A DNA stretch of 64,000 nucleotides from Ooceraea biroi (lineage: Eukaryota > Arthropoda > Insecta > Hymenoptera > Formicidae), in NCBI RefSeq assembly GCF_003672135.1, contig NC_039515.1, positions 7,502,001 through 7,566,000 of the forward strand. The letters run 5' to 3'. The translations under genes and the position numbers were made by a program. Below are positions 14,001 through 25,825 of the stretch, one piece after another. Numbering within the stretch: the stretch's first letter is position 1; each line of letters starts with the position of its first letter. Under the pieces are notes generated by a model. That model saw nothing but the letters and a program-made list of their open reading frames with translations. It was not told where the DNA came from and did no database searches.

Positions 14001-14139
14001 ACCAGTATTCACACGTCTTAATTGATAGGGCAGAATCACCATAAGTTTCCACAAGAATTCTATAACCGTCAGCCGCAATTTTGTTTTGATTAAAAAACAA
14101 AAGCAACGCATGTCGAAAATGCTGTTTCGGAAGTTGCAT
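11073..14139 (-). pseudogene. Mariner transposase pseudogene, 3' part in four copies
   Basis: Reading on the minus strand from the ATG at 14139. Residues 1-157 cover the paired HTH domains and reach the first catalytic Asp (GDEKW, D153); then the codon for Tyr158 is TAG. After this comes WWD-S-V, where a frameshift replaces the usual WWD-xxG-VVYYELL. The next frame runs YYELLNPHETV to the second Asp (RDNARP, with the usual His changed to Asp) and the third Asp in SPCDYYLF. Only 30 residues separate these two Asp residues because four residues (normally DLAP-like) are missing, where mariners have 34. A further shift precedes the C-terminal FYRGGIHLLPERWEK, and the stop is at 11073-11075. Each tandem unit repeats the broken 3' part. 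WVPHEL is WVRHQL here. No functional transposase can be made. Confidence 0.92.
11120..13867 (-). repeat. Four tandem 687-bp units inside the mariner
   Basis: Units are 11120-11806, 11807-12493, 12494-13180 and 13181-13867, each starting at CTGGCAAG. Each unit holds the transposase from mid-HTH to the C-terminus plus part of the 3' region. The junction joins two sites that share TCTGGCAAG in the unamplified copies (near 53077 and 53761 in the 52952 copy). Units differ at only a few bases. Units 1-2 share AAAATGACTC and units 3-4 share AAAATCACTC; units 2-3 share CGCACTTC and units 1 and 4 share CGCGCTTC. This mosaic suggests unequal exchange. Confidence 0.95.
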
Positions 14140-14312
14140 TTTTACGATGATATAAACACGACTGTTATTGCATCTATTGCTATAATGCTACTAACTGTCA
14201 TGGATAATGTCAACACTGTAAGAAACAACAGTTATCGGAAACAGCTATTGGAACAAACTGACACTACAGCCATCTGTTGCAAAACCCTCAAAACTAAATC
14301 ACACTCCTAATA

Positions 14313-17213
14313 AAAAAAGAACTTTCAATTTTTCTTAAAAATTAATAGAAAATGAAGAAAATATTAAATCCAATGTAATATGGAGGAAGAATAAGAAAGA
14401 AATCAGTACGTAATGTTAAATTACAGTAATTATTGTTAAACGTGTAGATGGGGATATTCCAGATTTGCAACACAAAGAAGATCCTTAGTATGCACACCAC
14501 GAATATAGTCACAATGAGAATCAGTAACGCCGCGCGCTAATTCCCGCGACTTGAGATACCATCAGCGATTACGCGCTAACACGTTATCGGATATTACCGT
14601 TACTATTATCGGCGCTCTCGTTCCCGGGAAGTTTTCACCATCATTAGCAATGCTACGATATATGATACGATGGTATTATTATCATTATCGTATTGTACCC
14701 CTTCCGGTATAAAAGATCTATCTCGAGGACCTCGCGGTGCTTCTCCAGGAACTCGACGTGCTCTCGGGCCTCACGTGGTTCAACCACGTGGGCCAGGCAT
14801 GATTAATTAGACCATTATGTAACGGCTATTACAGCGCACGTGGCGCACCGGCTGTCGCCGCGACGACCAGCAGGGCACGCGGGGCCCGTCGAGCGGATTG
14901 AAAGGGGCGACCCACTCTTTCGGGGAGAGAAGGAGGACCTCCGGGTCCCGCGGGTCGGCCACAATAATCTCCATTGTTTCTGGCAATTAAGCCTCGCGTC
15001 TCGTTCTCCTGGCGGGAAGTCCTGGGGTGCAAGAAGTGCGATCTCTCCTTTCTCTCTCTCTCCTTCTCTTTCTTTGTTGCTCTTCGTCCCTCGTGCGGAT
15101 GGATCACGTCTCTCGATCGGCACGCGACACGTGATTGGCTGCCATTGTCCGCAGGATCCACGGCAATCGCAAACAAAGGCTCCTCCGCCGACGGCCTGTC
15201 ATGGTGCCCCATTGTCTTCCGGCTTGTTTGCGTTATCCGCGAGAGCCCGTTGCGCAAACTTCGACCCTTGATACGATTCCTTCCCTTTCTCTCTCGCTTG
15301 CTATCTTTCGTCCATCCCTTTCGTTCTGTCCTGTTCCCTTAACAGCCTCCCACGCCGTCTGACATTCCGCTTTCTCACTGATCCTTTACGCGCGTTCCCG
15401 ACGTTTTACCGAACGGCGTCGACGTCGACTCAATTAAAGCCCCCGGCCACCTTAACGCGATTATTACAAATTCTCCAAGGGCCAAGGTATTTGGATCGCT
15501 CGTTGCAAGGGCGGTCGAGGGCCACCGGTAACTCGCCGCGGCCTGAAAAACGATGAAGGCGCGATTCCGTCCGACTCCGCCCGAGTTACACTGCAGAGAT
15601 TTCATCTGATTTCATTACCGATTCTGAATCCATCATTGGGACTCTCTTGTTTATTTTTCTCTCTCTTTCTAAAGCCGCAATATCTTTGAAATTAAAACCT
15701 TGAAATCGGAAAAGCAAGATTGAAAGATCGACGCCCAGAACTGAATACTGGAGCTTTGAAGTTACCTAAACGATCCTCCGTCTTTTCAAATTCTTCCAAA
15801 AATCATACCGATGTTCTTAATTGAACAATTCTTCTTGTCTTTTTTTAATTTAAAAATGCGGTCACTTTTTTATTAAAAAAAAGAGAGATAAAGATAGAGA
15901 GAACGAGACGGCCGCGGTCGATCAGGTGGAAACGCGTACGCACACGACGTCTCGCGACGCAAGAGACGACAGTGGGATGCAATAAATTTCCTTCCTGCTC
16001 TCGTTCCTGTTTCGCTGCTCTCTATAGTCCTCGTCTTCGTGTACCGCTCTTAGTTGTCTACGTTCACCTCCCCGGAGGATGATTTATTAACCCTGCCATG
16101 TGACCCCCGTGCAGGATGTCAGAAAGTGGAAGCGTTCTTCCTGCGTCTCTCCGCGGTATCGGCATCTCTTATCTGCGTGCTTCCTCCGCTGCTTGCGCAT
16201 TCCCGTAATCGCGTGCAGCTCGCAACGCGAGTCTCGTTTCTCGATCACCGTCATTCTCGTAGTCTCTCATCGCTCGTTATTTAATTACTCAGCGAAACAA
16301 ATAATTTTATATTATTGATCTTGATAACGGCATAACGCATTTTCTTCCAGGTGTTTTTGCATTAGCTTCTTATTAATTTTATCAATTTTTATTTGTTTTT
16401 TTATCAGTATTAACTAGAGATTGATATTGGCGCGTACACAAAGGGAAAAGAAAAGGTACAAATTGGACGGAGAGTTTCATCCCCGCGTTGGCGGTGTGGA
16501 CGTGTTACAAGATTGCGCAAGTTGCGAGTGCTGTGGAATGCATTACGGTAATGCGACGTGCGAGCAATGGGACAAAGGGCCCAGGGATCGCGTCTCTCTT
16601 CTCGGGAAATTAAATTAACAATATAAAAAGGGACGCGCGCGGGAAATATGGTAGCTGCCGGCGAGAGAAAAGGCGCGTAATGCGACATACATCACAGAAT
16701 CAGCAAATCATCGGCGATCTTCACGTGCGAAATGCATCGCGATGTGAGAGAGAAAAGCGAGAGACATCTTGAATTCGCACGGATTGAAGGGCAAAGATGA
16801 TATTAAAAACCCGAGGCGATCGATCTATCGCAGATGAGAATTATTCGTTGTCGGAATGCCTGCGGCGTCACCGGTGGATGAAAATTTGAAAGCACGAAAG
16901 AACGATCAAGCGGGAACATAAATCCGATGCGATTTTAAATCATAATCCGATAAGTGATCAATCTTTCACAATAGTACAACTGCGGTGCGTTATAAAATAT
17001 ACAATGCGGTTCGATATATTCATCATCGACTGTGTGCATTATTAATTCCGAGCAGTCCGGATCAGCGAACCATTTAAATCTCTCTTGGAAGGAAATGTGT
17101 AATTAAACTTTACCTCGCATAATTTAAAAGTCTACACCTATTAAAAATGAAGAATGTTTTTTGCGTTGTAAAACTCGCGGATGATTATATCATCCAAACG
17201 TATCAAATTTATG
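14313..17213. other. Unassigned DNA with a CG-rich section
   Basis: 14500-16300 is noticeably CG-rich with CT tracts (for example near 15045-15070), and open frames overlap on both strands. No protein family is recognised and no splice or promoter structure could be supported. It could contain regulatory DNA. Confidence 0.45.
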
Positions 17214-17215
17214 TA

Positions 17216-18124
17216 GAGGAAAGTCCCCGATTATGAGATACCATATCGATTTTGCCGAATGTAAGGAAATCTATAGGCAGAATTTTAAAATTTAATACGT
17301 TACCTTGAAGGGAATTTAATAAGCTTTAGGTTGGTGAAATGAAAAATCTAATTTAAATATTATTTTTTCTGAAAATTAAAAAAATTTGAAAAAAAAGCTT
17401 TACGCAGGATCGAGAAAGTGTGCTCCTAATATAAGATACCTCGAGAAATCGGTGTTAAAAGTGCAAAATACATCAGTATTGCAATTAAAATCTTTATTAG
17501 ATAGTTTTATAAAACTACTGCTGCCACAGCCTTCGCCAAATCTTCACGATTCCACTGTCGACGCTTCCTCGTTTCTCTAACCTCCATAGTCAGATTCTAT
17601 AAAAATTAAATACACAAAAATTCGTAATATAAATTCGTATTAACTTTTCTTTAACCTTAAGTAGTATTTTCTTTCTTTTTATTACACTACATAATCTTCA
17701 TATTCGAGCAATAATGATCTCATATTAAGAGTACCCTGAATATCTCATTATACGAGCCACGCGCCTAGCGGTTCCGCGATCATGAAATCTAACCTCTACA
17801 ATTAAACAATTCAACAAATCGCGTATTTTCCTGTTACTACGATTCTACTCTATCATTGCATACTGAATTTATTGCCAACCATTTCCTTATTATATAATAA
17901 ACAAGGTTTAAAGACTTACCTCAAGTTCCTTTGACATGTTCACAATTTCACAAACCTTTTCTTGCAAAGGCTAAACGCAATAACGAACAATGAATTTTTC
18001 ACTAAATACATTTTACACCAAGAGTAATAAGTTCATGGTGGAACTAACAGATGGTGCTCAATAGTTTAGCAGAAACCCCATTATCTCATATTAGGAGCAT
18101 ATCTGATAATAGGGGATTCTCCTC
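17216..18124. mobile_element. Non-autonomous DNA transposon, family A copy 2 (TA target)
   Basis: A 909-bp near-identical copy of 2935-3839 in the same orientation, flanked by TA (17214-17215 and 18125-18126). Left terminus GAGGAAAGTCCCC, right terminus GGGGATTCTCCTC. Only scattered substitutions and a small indel near 18056 separate the copies, so both are fairly recent. The 64-codon frame at 17386-17580 differs by one residue from its partner at 3104-3298. Confidence 0.82.
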
Positions 18125-18126
18125 TA

Positions 18127-21100
18127 TATTTAAATATACTTAAATATAAATTTAAATATATTTGATAAATTTGGTTTCATTGTATATTAACTAATATTTT
18201 AATCAGAATTAAAAAAAAGACGAGTACATGTTCATCAAATATAAATATAAACGAAATCCCGACAAACAAAAGTCATTGTTGAAACTAGCGAATTTTCGTC
18301 AATTCCCGCTATTTCTCGTTACGCCGGTACATGATAGGGGTGCGAGGGAGTTAATAGCATTGGCGCGGCGACGCGCGAGAGGGTTAATAACGGTGACACA
18401 TGGTGAAAGAGAAGTAAAGAGACAGAGAAGGGAAGAGATACATAGCGAGAAAGTCCTCAAGCGAAGAATTATCGTCGCGGGAAAAGAGGACGACGACGAA
18501 CGCACGAAGGGGCGTACGAGCGAGTTGCGGCGCAACGAGCGCGTGTTTCGCCACATGTGTTTCGTATCAGTTGAGCTCGCAACGCGACGGACGAGAACCG
18601 GCGGGTCTGTCAGCGTCGTGCACAAAGAGCGCAGTGGTTCGCAGCCGTGGCTTATAACGCATTTCATAAAGGAACGACCGAGTCGTTTTCGCGTTACGCA
18701 AAAATGTATTTGTATTACTCCGGAGACTGGACGATATTATCGAATCAGCTCTGAAAGATAAGAATGAAAAATATCTTTCTTTTTATTAAGATGAAAGCAA
18801 ATTTATTTTTACTCTCTCTGCGGTAGCATACAAAAAGCAAAATATCATTTCGTAGGCATTTTTGTTAAAATAATACGTGAATTGAATAAATTCCTCGCGT
18901 GTGCTTTTATTGAATGTTTTTATTTCTGCTTACATTCGTCGAGTTTGTGGAATTGCAATGACAGTTGATTGAAGATCACTAGAATTAAAAGTTTCGTCGA
19001 AATAAAAAAGAAATATCGAGTGACACATGTTCAAGAGCTCGAGCTCTCGTGATTCCCGATAAAATATTTTCCTCTTTTTCTCTCTCTTTCTTAGTATTTT
19101 TTTATTTATTTTTATTTGCTGATTTTACATAATTCTTCTACGTGTAATAATCTTCAGTGTGACAACTGCTTGTCACTACGCAACCGCTTGTACGGCCGAT
19201 ATCTCGTGGACCGCACAGACTAGAAACGTTTAGCTGTGATATCATTTTATTATCTCGCTTGCGGACCTGTTATTTATCACCAGCCGTATCGCGAACGCCG
19301 CCCGCTGTCCTTCGCGGTGCGGCATCCGCCGTTCAAATGGCGCATCGCAGCTTCGTCATGAAATATACATGCATGCAGATCGCAAATGCATATGTTGCAT
19401 GCGAAAATTCTTTTTCTCGGTTACTTTCATCTTAGAAGTTCACGTTAACATTTTTCTTTAATCTCCTATTTCCATTTCAAACTGACTGCACGTGACGGAA
19501 GCTTGATATTTTCTGAAATAAATTACGACGATGATAACAAGGGGATGTCGAATGACTTCGTCTCTGAAAAAGACCGGAAGAGCCTGAATGCAGTCTTGGA
19601 GGAGATATCGAACAATGGCTGTCTACCACGCGCGCGATAAACTGTTCCGACACCGCGATCTAAGCCGCCTACTTCTCTCGAGTAAAGGAAGCTTCCTCCG
19701 AGATAATGTCGAGGACGCGTCGCCTCGGGCTTTGATCTATCACCACGTAATTAGCGCGACAACATGGAGCTAGGTTCGACGATACGGAAATTGCCGCGTC
19801 TCCGACAGATTGCGACGATAATTAATTACAAATCGCTACGGATCTCGTGAAAGAGTGTCGATTTTCGAAATCGTATGTTGAGATCGAAATAAAATTTGCT
19901 CCTTGAAAACTGACAATTGCTAATCATTAGCCGTGTTAAAAATAAGTTAAAAATAACTTTAATTGATCGCCGATGTCAGCTTTATAAAATAGTTTTTTCA
20001 AAAGTATTTATTTTATTTGGATTTAATAGTAACAGAAAATATTTAAATCACGTAATGAGAAATTATTAAAAAATATTATTTCTAATATGAAGCAAAGTGA
20101 ATATTTATAAATTATAATATTATTGTCGATTTTAATCTGATTTTATTAATTCTATTTTATTAACTCTAAACCTCGAGGCACATACAAGTTCTCATCAGTG
20201 AAGTACCGATTACGATCGATACGGGATGCTTTACGTGGCGACGACGGTCCTCGATTACGCGTGTCTGCGTGACGTATCGACTGGAAGGAACAGACGCGGT
20301 AATTTCGGGCCTGGCAAGTTCCATCCGGGTGTTGTCACCCATTAGGAACACCTGTACGGCGTGTGTAATCACAATGCGACGTCGTCGTAAATGAGACCAG
20401 ATGCAGCGCGAATATGCATTATGGATGCACGCTCGTTGACGGCGTCGCAAGGCAAAGCGCAAGTCGAGATGCGCTAGCTCGAGGAACACGCTTCGGCTCA
20501 GTGCTTTTCAACGCGCTCGAGATACTGCTCGAGCGCGCGCAAGCGTTTTCTTCCGGCGAAACGATTATTGTACAGAGACAGCGGCATCGAGGGACGCTCT
20601 CCTCGTTGTCACGATTATTCATTCGTTAATTAAAAATCAACAGAATAATGAAGATTAAACTTTTGCCTGACAATGACTCCGGTCTCGCGACGCTCTTGCG
20701 CTAGCTATTTTCGCGAACAAGAAGCTGCGGTTTTACGGTTGCGTAAAACTTTTACAGCTTCGCCGCTTCGTGACCTTATAATTTCATAAGCACGGCGACG
20801 TCTGAGAGATCTCGAGCGAGTATCTTGCGGCCATGCGATTTTTAATAAATTTCGCAAATTTATCAGCACCCGCATTCTCTCTCCCTCTCTCCGGGGAGGC
20901 GGAATTATTTCCACGTTTTCGAATCGAGCGCACGTGTCCGCAATGAAATAAATGCCTTGACCAAGCTCGCACGACCGGCGAGAAATTTCGCGCTGGTCCA
21001 TTAAAGCCAGTAGCACATCCCCCAGCATCCGGTGCGCCTGGATCCTGTAAGGGCGGGTGGAGGTTGAATGCGCGACTCAAGGTACATGCGACACGACGGT

Positions 21101-21750
21101 GCTAGCACGCGCGCGATTGTCGCGCTGACTTTTAATTGCGCACATGGCCGACGCCCCGTGCTCTCGCTTTCCTCCTGCCCCCAGCCATACCCACGATAAG
21201 GGACAATTATCGCCGATAGTCGGAACAACGCCTCCTCGCTCTCTCGAGCGTACGTGCACCGGGTGTCGCGAGCGTGCGAGCGGCCGCGAGACAATGGGCC
21301 CTCTTGTTTTCGCCGCCGCCTCTCCCCCCCCCCACCCTCCGTCCTCCACTTTTATGGGGCCCTTTGTGCCGAAAAAATACGCCTCGCTTGGCCTCGACCT
21401 GGTGCACGTCGCGGAACACGCAGGAAACGTTGTTCCCTCATGCGCGGCTAGACCGCGCCGATTTATCTTCCGCGGGAAACCGATTCGATTCCGCGATTGA
21501 ATCTTCGAGAAATTTCTCGATCTCTTAATCGAGAATAAATTTGTAAACAAGTTGTATAATGCACCGCTTACAGCTATGCGATAACGTACGTGAAACGTAA
21601 AATAACATAAAAAGATAATGTGCGGTATAATTTGTAGACTAAGTATAAAAAACTTTATAAAACGACTTTGCAATTTTTATCAAATTAAATACTCTTTTCA
21701 AGGAGGATTATTTATAGTACCTGCACATAATATCCGTATTTTTTTATACA
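18127..21750. other. Unassigned DNA
   Basis: Alternating AT-rich and CG-rich patches (18300-18700, 20160-20620, 20700-21500). Open frames of up to 198 codons occur on overlapping strands in the CG-rich parts, including a proline-rich run caused by a poly-C stretch near 21325. None resembles a known family. Confidence 0.45.
20512..20537. repeat. Perfect 10-bp-stem hairpin
   Basis: CGCGCTCGAG and CTCGAGCGCG are separated by six bases. It is compact and GC-rich, in a CG-rich patch, with no known role. Confidence 0.45.
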
Positions 21751-21794
21751 CTAGTACAACACAGGCGCGCGCTATTTTATTTTTCAATGTTAAT

Positions 21795-21843
21795 AATGTT
21801 TTCGAATAATAATAATATATGAATATTATTATTCGAAAACATT
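21795..21843. repeat. Perfect 20-bp-arm palindrome
   Basis: Arms at 21795-21814 and 21824-21843 are exact inverses, with a 9-bp spacer. It is formed by the end of the left direct repeat and an inverted copy of it. Confidence 0.85.
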
Positions 21844-21854
21844 ATTTATTTATT

Positions 21855-22388
21855 AAAAAATTTTTTTCTTTTTCCGAGGAGTTCTGAGATGTTGAAATCA
21901 TTATTTTTTATATTGCCTAGAGTTCTCTGCTATTGAAAATACCGTAAACTCGGAAATGAAAAAGTTCTAGCCCGTAGACATTTTTTCCTTTCCGAGAAGT
22001 TCTGAGTTGTTGAAATAATTATTTTTTATATTGCCTAGAGTTCTCTGCTATTGAAAATACCGTAAACTCGGAAATGAAAAAGTTCTAGCCCGTAGACATT
22101 TTTTCCTTTCCGAGAAGTTCTGAGTTGTTGAAATCATTATTTTTTATATTGCCTAGAGTTCTCTGCTATTGAAAATACCGTAAACTCGGAAATGAAAAAG
22201 TTCTAGCCCGTAGAAATTTTTTCCTTTCCGAGAAGTTCTGAGTTGTTGAAATCATTATTTTTTATATTGCCTAGAGTTCTCTGCTATTGAAAATACCGTA
22301 AACTCGGAAATGAAAAAGTTCTAACCCGTAGAAATTTTTTCTTTATCCGGTTAGTTCTGAAGTATTGATATCATTATTTTTTAGTCTA
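21855..22388. repeat. 118-bp tandem array, about 4.5 copies
   Basis: The motif TCCGAGAAGTTCTGAG (first copy TCCGAGGAG) recurs at 21873, 21991, 22109 and 22227, exactly 118 bp apart, with a diverged last copy at 22346. Inner copies are nearly identical while the edge copies have diverged, as expected for an array homogenised by unequal exchange. Confidence 0.92.
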
Positions 22389-22483
22389 CTAGCACCACAG
22401 GCGCGCGCTATTTTATTTTTCAATATTAATAATGTTTTCGAATAATAATATTCATCTATTATTTATTATATAATAAATAACAC

Positions 22484-22769
22484 AAATCCTATTCTAAAAA
22501 AGGCGTTAAAGGTGTTATTTATTTCATCATGTTTCATCAATACAAATTTGACAGAATTGACAGCTGCCGTTTTCACGTTCCTGAGAAATAATAAATTAAT
22601 ATAACCGCACTGACAGCCACTATGACATTCTGACATTCGCAACACGAAGTCCAAGTCACACGAAGTTCGAGCCAATCGAGAGAACCAATCAGCTTCGCGG
22701 AAAAGAGGCCTCAATATTCGATACAAAAGAACTTCACGAAGTTAACACGCCTTTTTTAGAATAGGATTT
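22484..22769. mobile_element. 286-bp MITE with 22-bp perfect inverted repeats
   Basis: Left end AAATCCTATTCTAAAAAAGG and two further bases are exactly inverted at the right end. No coding content, and no clear target duplication was found. It lies 31 bp after the 118-bp array element. Confidence 0.8.
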
Positions 22770-23346
22770 TACTTAAAGGATATCTGATGTCACATGTTGC
22801 AATATTTTCTCGCTTAAGCTAACGCGCTCAAAATATTTGTCCTCTTTTATATTCCTGTTGATATCGTTAATCATGAGTGGAAAAAATTCTGATACTAGAA
22901 TTAGTAAATCGGCGAACGTCGCGAGCAGACGATGATCTCGTGAATCTCATCGAGATTCACCGTAACGGGCGAAGGATTGCCATCCTCGGCTGGACGAGGA
23001 CAGGAATCGCAAATCGCATTAGAAGATTTCTGAAACGCGACGGATGCAATTATACGAAAGTTCATTTTATTCCTTGGAGTCTTCACCGAGGGAGGGAATT
23101 GGCTGCCTGAGATAATCAGGGAAGAGAGAACGGCGGAAAGCGGGGGAGGAGGAGCGAAGGCAGCTGCAAGATTCCTCGCAAGGACGCTCTCTGATGAGAG
23201 CGAATCGCCGATCTCCCGATCACGGGATTTAATTGCGAGCGAGAAGACCGTGAACAGAGTCGGGTGCTATTGCCGTTCTTTTATCGACATTTCCCTTGCG
23301 ACACTTGTCCTGTGACTCTTGTCTGTCGACATAATTACATCTCATA
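22770..23346. other. Unassigned DNA
   Basis: A short spacer between two elements. Nothing recognisable. Confidence 0.5.
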
Positions 23347-23348
23347 TA

Positions 23349-24094
23349 CAGGGTGTCCCGGGTTTTAACCGACAAACTGCGGGAGCATATTCTACTAGTG
23401 GAAATAAGAAAAAATTCTTATATCGAGTTTGCTTAGAAATGCTTTCTTACAAAGTTATAAGCCAATATTGAAAAGAAATATCAGATAAGTAACAACGGAA
23501 CATAGTGTAGAATTTGGAAGGTCCAAGATGTTCACATGTATTCATGTTCACTATGTTGAAACGATTCAGTATGATTGTTACTTTCACAACAGTAGCCGTT
23601 AGATTTCAATCGTCGTGTCAACTAGCAATTACTATCAGAATGCCAAAAGTGTTTTCAAATGAGGAATACACCGATATTCATTTCGTGTACGGATTCTGTG
23701 ACGGAAATGCACGAGCTGCCGTACGAGAGTATCGACGTAGATTTCCCAACAGGAGAGTACCAGATAGATTTAAAGCAACGAATTACTAATTCAGTTACTG
23801 AGATGCAACAAAATTTTCAGGAATGTCGTACCGTAACAAATTCTGTACTACGTCGATGTCTAGCTTGTATCGATGTGCAAGGACAACATTTTGAAATGCG
23901 TCACTAAATCATTGCGTAGATAATTTATATTTTTGTGAAAAAATCCGTTGTTACTTATCTGATATTTCTTTTCAATATTGGTTTATAACTTTGTAAGAAA
24001 GCATTTCTAAGCAAACTCGATATAAGAATTTTTTCTTATTTCCACTAGTAGAATATGCTCCCGCAGTTTGTCGGTTAAAACCCGGGACACCCTG
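23349..24094 (+). mobile_element. IS630-like deletion derivative, copy 1
   Basis: A 746-bp element with TA flanks (23347-23348 and 24095-24096) and 151-bp nearly perfect inverted arms (23349-23499 and 23944-24094). The termini begin CAGGGTGTCCCGGGTTTTAA. Between the arms lie the N- and C-terminal ends of a transposase without its catalytic middle. The second copy (44295-45055) is in opposite orientation and has the same deletion, so the short form itself seems to have been mobilised. Confidence 0.88.
23640..23907 (+). pseudogene. IS630-like transposase remnant, DDE core deleted
   Basis: From the ATG at 23640 the frame reads FSNEEYTDIHFVYGFCDGNA, then AAVREYRRRFPNRRVPD. This is the N-terminal helix-turn-helix signature seen in insect transposases of the DUF4817 type (family assignment from memory). 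This frame stops at 23789. In a second, overlapping frame ending at 23907 comes QRITNSVTEMQQ and RRCLACIDVQGQHFE, the typical C-terminal tail of IS630-like transposases. The region that should carry the catalytic Asp/Glu residues is missing, and the two ends are joined out of frame. It cannot encode an active transposase; a short HTH peptide that binds the element ends is conceivable. Confidence 0.75.
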
Positions 24095-24096
24095 TA

Positions 24097-25101
24097 TAAT
24101 GCTAGCTGTAATGCTATTGTACATTAAATCTTTCTTGAACAACTACACAGGTAATTGTAATTTAGGGAAAGTATTTATAAATTTCTGTTGCGTACTCCAT
24201 CCGTGAAGGATTTATCTTTTTAATTAATCTTTTTTTTATTTACTTATCTTTTTAATTAAGATCTCAAAATTCTTTCCCCATTGGAATTCCCCATTATTAT
24301 GAAAAAGAAATAAAACGGATAACACGCCATACAGTAATTATCGTCAAGTTTGTTTGTTCCTTTCGGAGTTATAATCACGCGATTGCGGTAATTCGAGCGG
24401 AGCTTAATTCTGCAAAAACGCGAGAGTGCAGTGAGAGCGGAACTCCTCCAGCCAGAATTAATAGACTGATCGTAAGTAGACCTTTAATTTTGTGAGGATC
24501 AGAAAACGCGGGCTCTTAATTCCCGTAGGAGAACCGTTGGGAGAAAAATGGGGGAGTTTCCGTGGATTCCGCAGCATCTCTGCGGCACAAGGGCAAGAGA
24601 GGGTGGAAGCGAGGATCCTCTCCCGCGGATCTCGCGAACTATCCGCTCATCTAATTCCGCGATGCAATCGCACGCAACGCATGCGCGCCTCTTTCTCTCC
24701 CTACCCTGACCCTTCCTCCACCTCCTCCCTGAAGAAGCGCTCCGGAGTGACTAGGCCTCGTTCCGGTTTCGGCTCAGTACCTCGGCGCGTTTCGCATCGC
24801 GTGCATTGCGTCCGCATCATCCGAAGACTCCGGAAGAACAACCACAGATGACGATCCTGAAGATGACTTCTCACCAAGAAAGCGTCTCGACGCAGTCCAC
24901 GCTTTTGCAAGCTACCCTTAGATTTAGTGAACCATCCTCCTGTTTCGAAAACGAATTTTCGGAACGACGGGCGATGAGTTTTTCTAACGGCTGAAGAAGT
25001 AAGTTGCCACAAATTGTTAGAAATGTATGGCCCTTTGAAGTTTTTGCTTATTGACTAGTTTATATCCTTGAAGAAATCACGTGTTTGTTGCATCGTTGTA
25101 T
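24097..25101. other. Unassigned DNA
   Basis: A CG-richer patch at about 24400-24850 with overlapping frames. No gene is recognised. Confidence 0.5.
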
Positions 25102-25105
25102 TTAA

Positions 25106-25825
25106 GGGGGGAGCCTGCTTTAGAACGCTGAAAATAAGGTATATTTTACGAATTGTTTTTGGAGAAACTATACAGCGGATCATTATAAAACTTTGATGCA
25201 TTTATTAGTACATGTTTAAAGATAAAAAAAATTATTTTTTTATTTGAATATATCGCTTGTAGAGGTCGTCCTGGAGAAATCTTAGTGCAGCCGCGTCGCC
25301 GGCATTGCAAATTGCTGAGCATTCTCCTGCCTCCAAATTTCGTCTAAACTGAAAAATTGAAATATGTTCTCGTTATTTATGAATTCCCATCGTCGATGAA
25401 CCAAAGAGAGCAGAAAAAAGTTGAAAAGTGCCAAAATGGTGGAGCTTAGAACACAAAAGTACGATTTTTAGGCAAAGTTGTTGAACTTTTTCATGCAAAA
25501 GTAATTGTTTAACTTAATGTTTTTATGAATATTAAAGGTTCATCGACGATGGGAATTCATAAATAACGAGAAAATATTTCAATTTTTCAGTTTGGATGAA
25601 ATTTGGAGGCAGGAGAATGCTCACCAATTTGCAATGCCGGCGGCACTAAGATGCCTCCAGGACGACCTCTACAGGCGATATATTCAAATAAAAAAATAAT
25701 TTTGTTTATCTTTAAACATGTACTAATAAATGCATCAAAGTTTTATAATGATCCGCTGTATAGTTTCTCTAAAAAAATTCGTAAAATTATACCTTATTTT
25801 CAACGTTCTAAGGCAGGCTCCCCCC
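25106..25825. mobile_element. piggyBac-like foldback element (TTAA), family F copy 1
   Basis: A 720-bp element flanked by TTAA (25102-25105 and 25826-25829). The inverted arms are long, about 297 and 289 bp (25106-25402 and 25537-25825), around a 134-bp centre. The termini begin GGGGGGAGCCTGC. There is no transposase. The TTAA target and G/C-run terminus point to piggyBac-type mobilisation in trans. Related copies are at 36742-38473 and 40904-41624. Confidence 0.88.

Larger units (their letters stand above)
10997..14310 (-). mobile_element. Mariner element (broken), internally amplified
   Basis: A 3314-bp mariner, transposase on the minus strand, flanked by TA (10995-10996 and 14311-14312). 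The inverted termini read TTAGGGGTGTGATTTAGTTT at the left and its near-inverse at the right, continuing about 26 bp. Removing three of the four 687-bp internal units leaves 1253 bp, matching the 1254-bp single copy at 52952-54205. The transposase resembles mauritiana-type mariners (GDEKWI, NPKRRKSWVDPG and a PERWEK C-terminus), but it is broken by stops and frameshifts in every unit, so the element is non-autonomous. Confidence 0.95.
21751..22452. mobile_element. Repeat element with central tandem array, possible Helitron-like ends
   Basis: A direct repeat of about 65 bp (21751-21815 and 22389-22452; both contain CAGGCGCGCGCTATTTTATT) brackets a 118-bp tandem array. On the minus strand each copy of the direct repeat ends in CTAG followed by T, preceded by a GC-rich stretch. 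That is compatible with a Helitron 3' end, and Helitron relatives with central tandem repeats are known in insects. No 5' end was identified, so the class is tentative. Confidence 0.5.

Noticed and set aside
21077..21673. 198-codon minus-strand frame
   Set aside because: Glycine-rich part comes from a poly-C run; no family similarity; several competing frames.
21751..22452. LTR retrotransposon
   Set aside because: The direct repeats are only about 65 bp, with no TG/CA ends, primer-binding site or coding content.
22466..22726. 86-codon minus-strand frame
   Set aside because: Lies across the 286-bp MITE and its AT-rich flank; not a gene.
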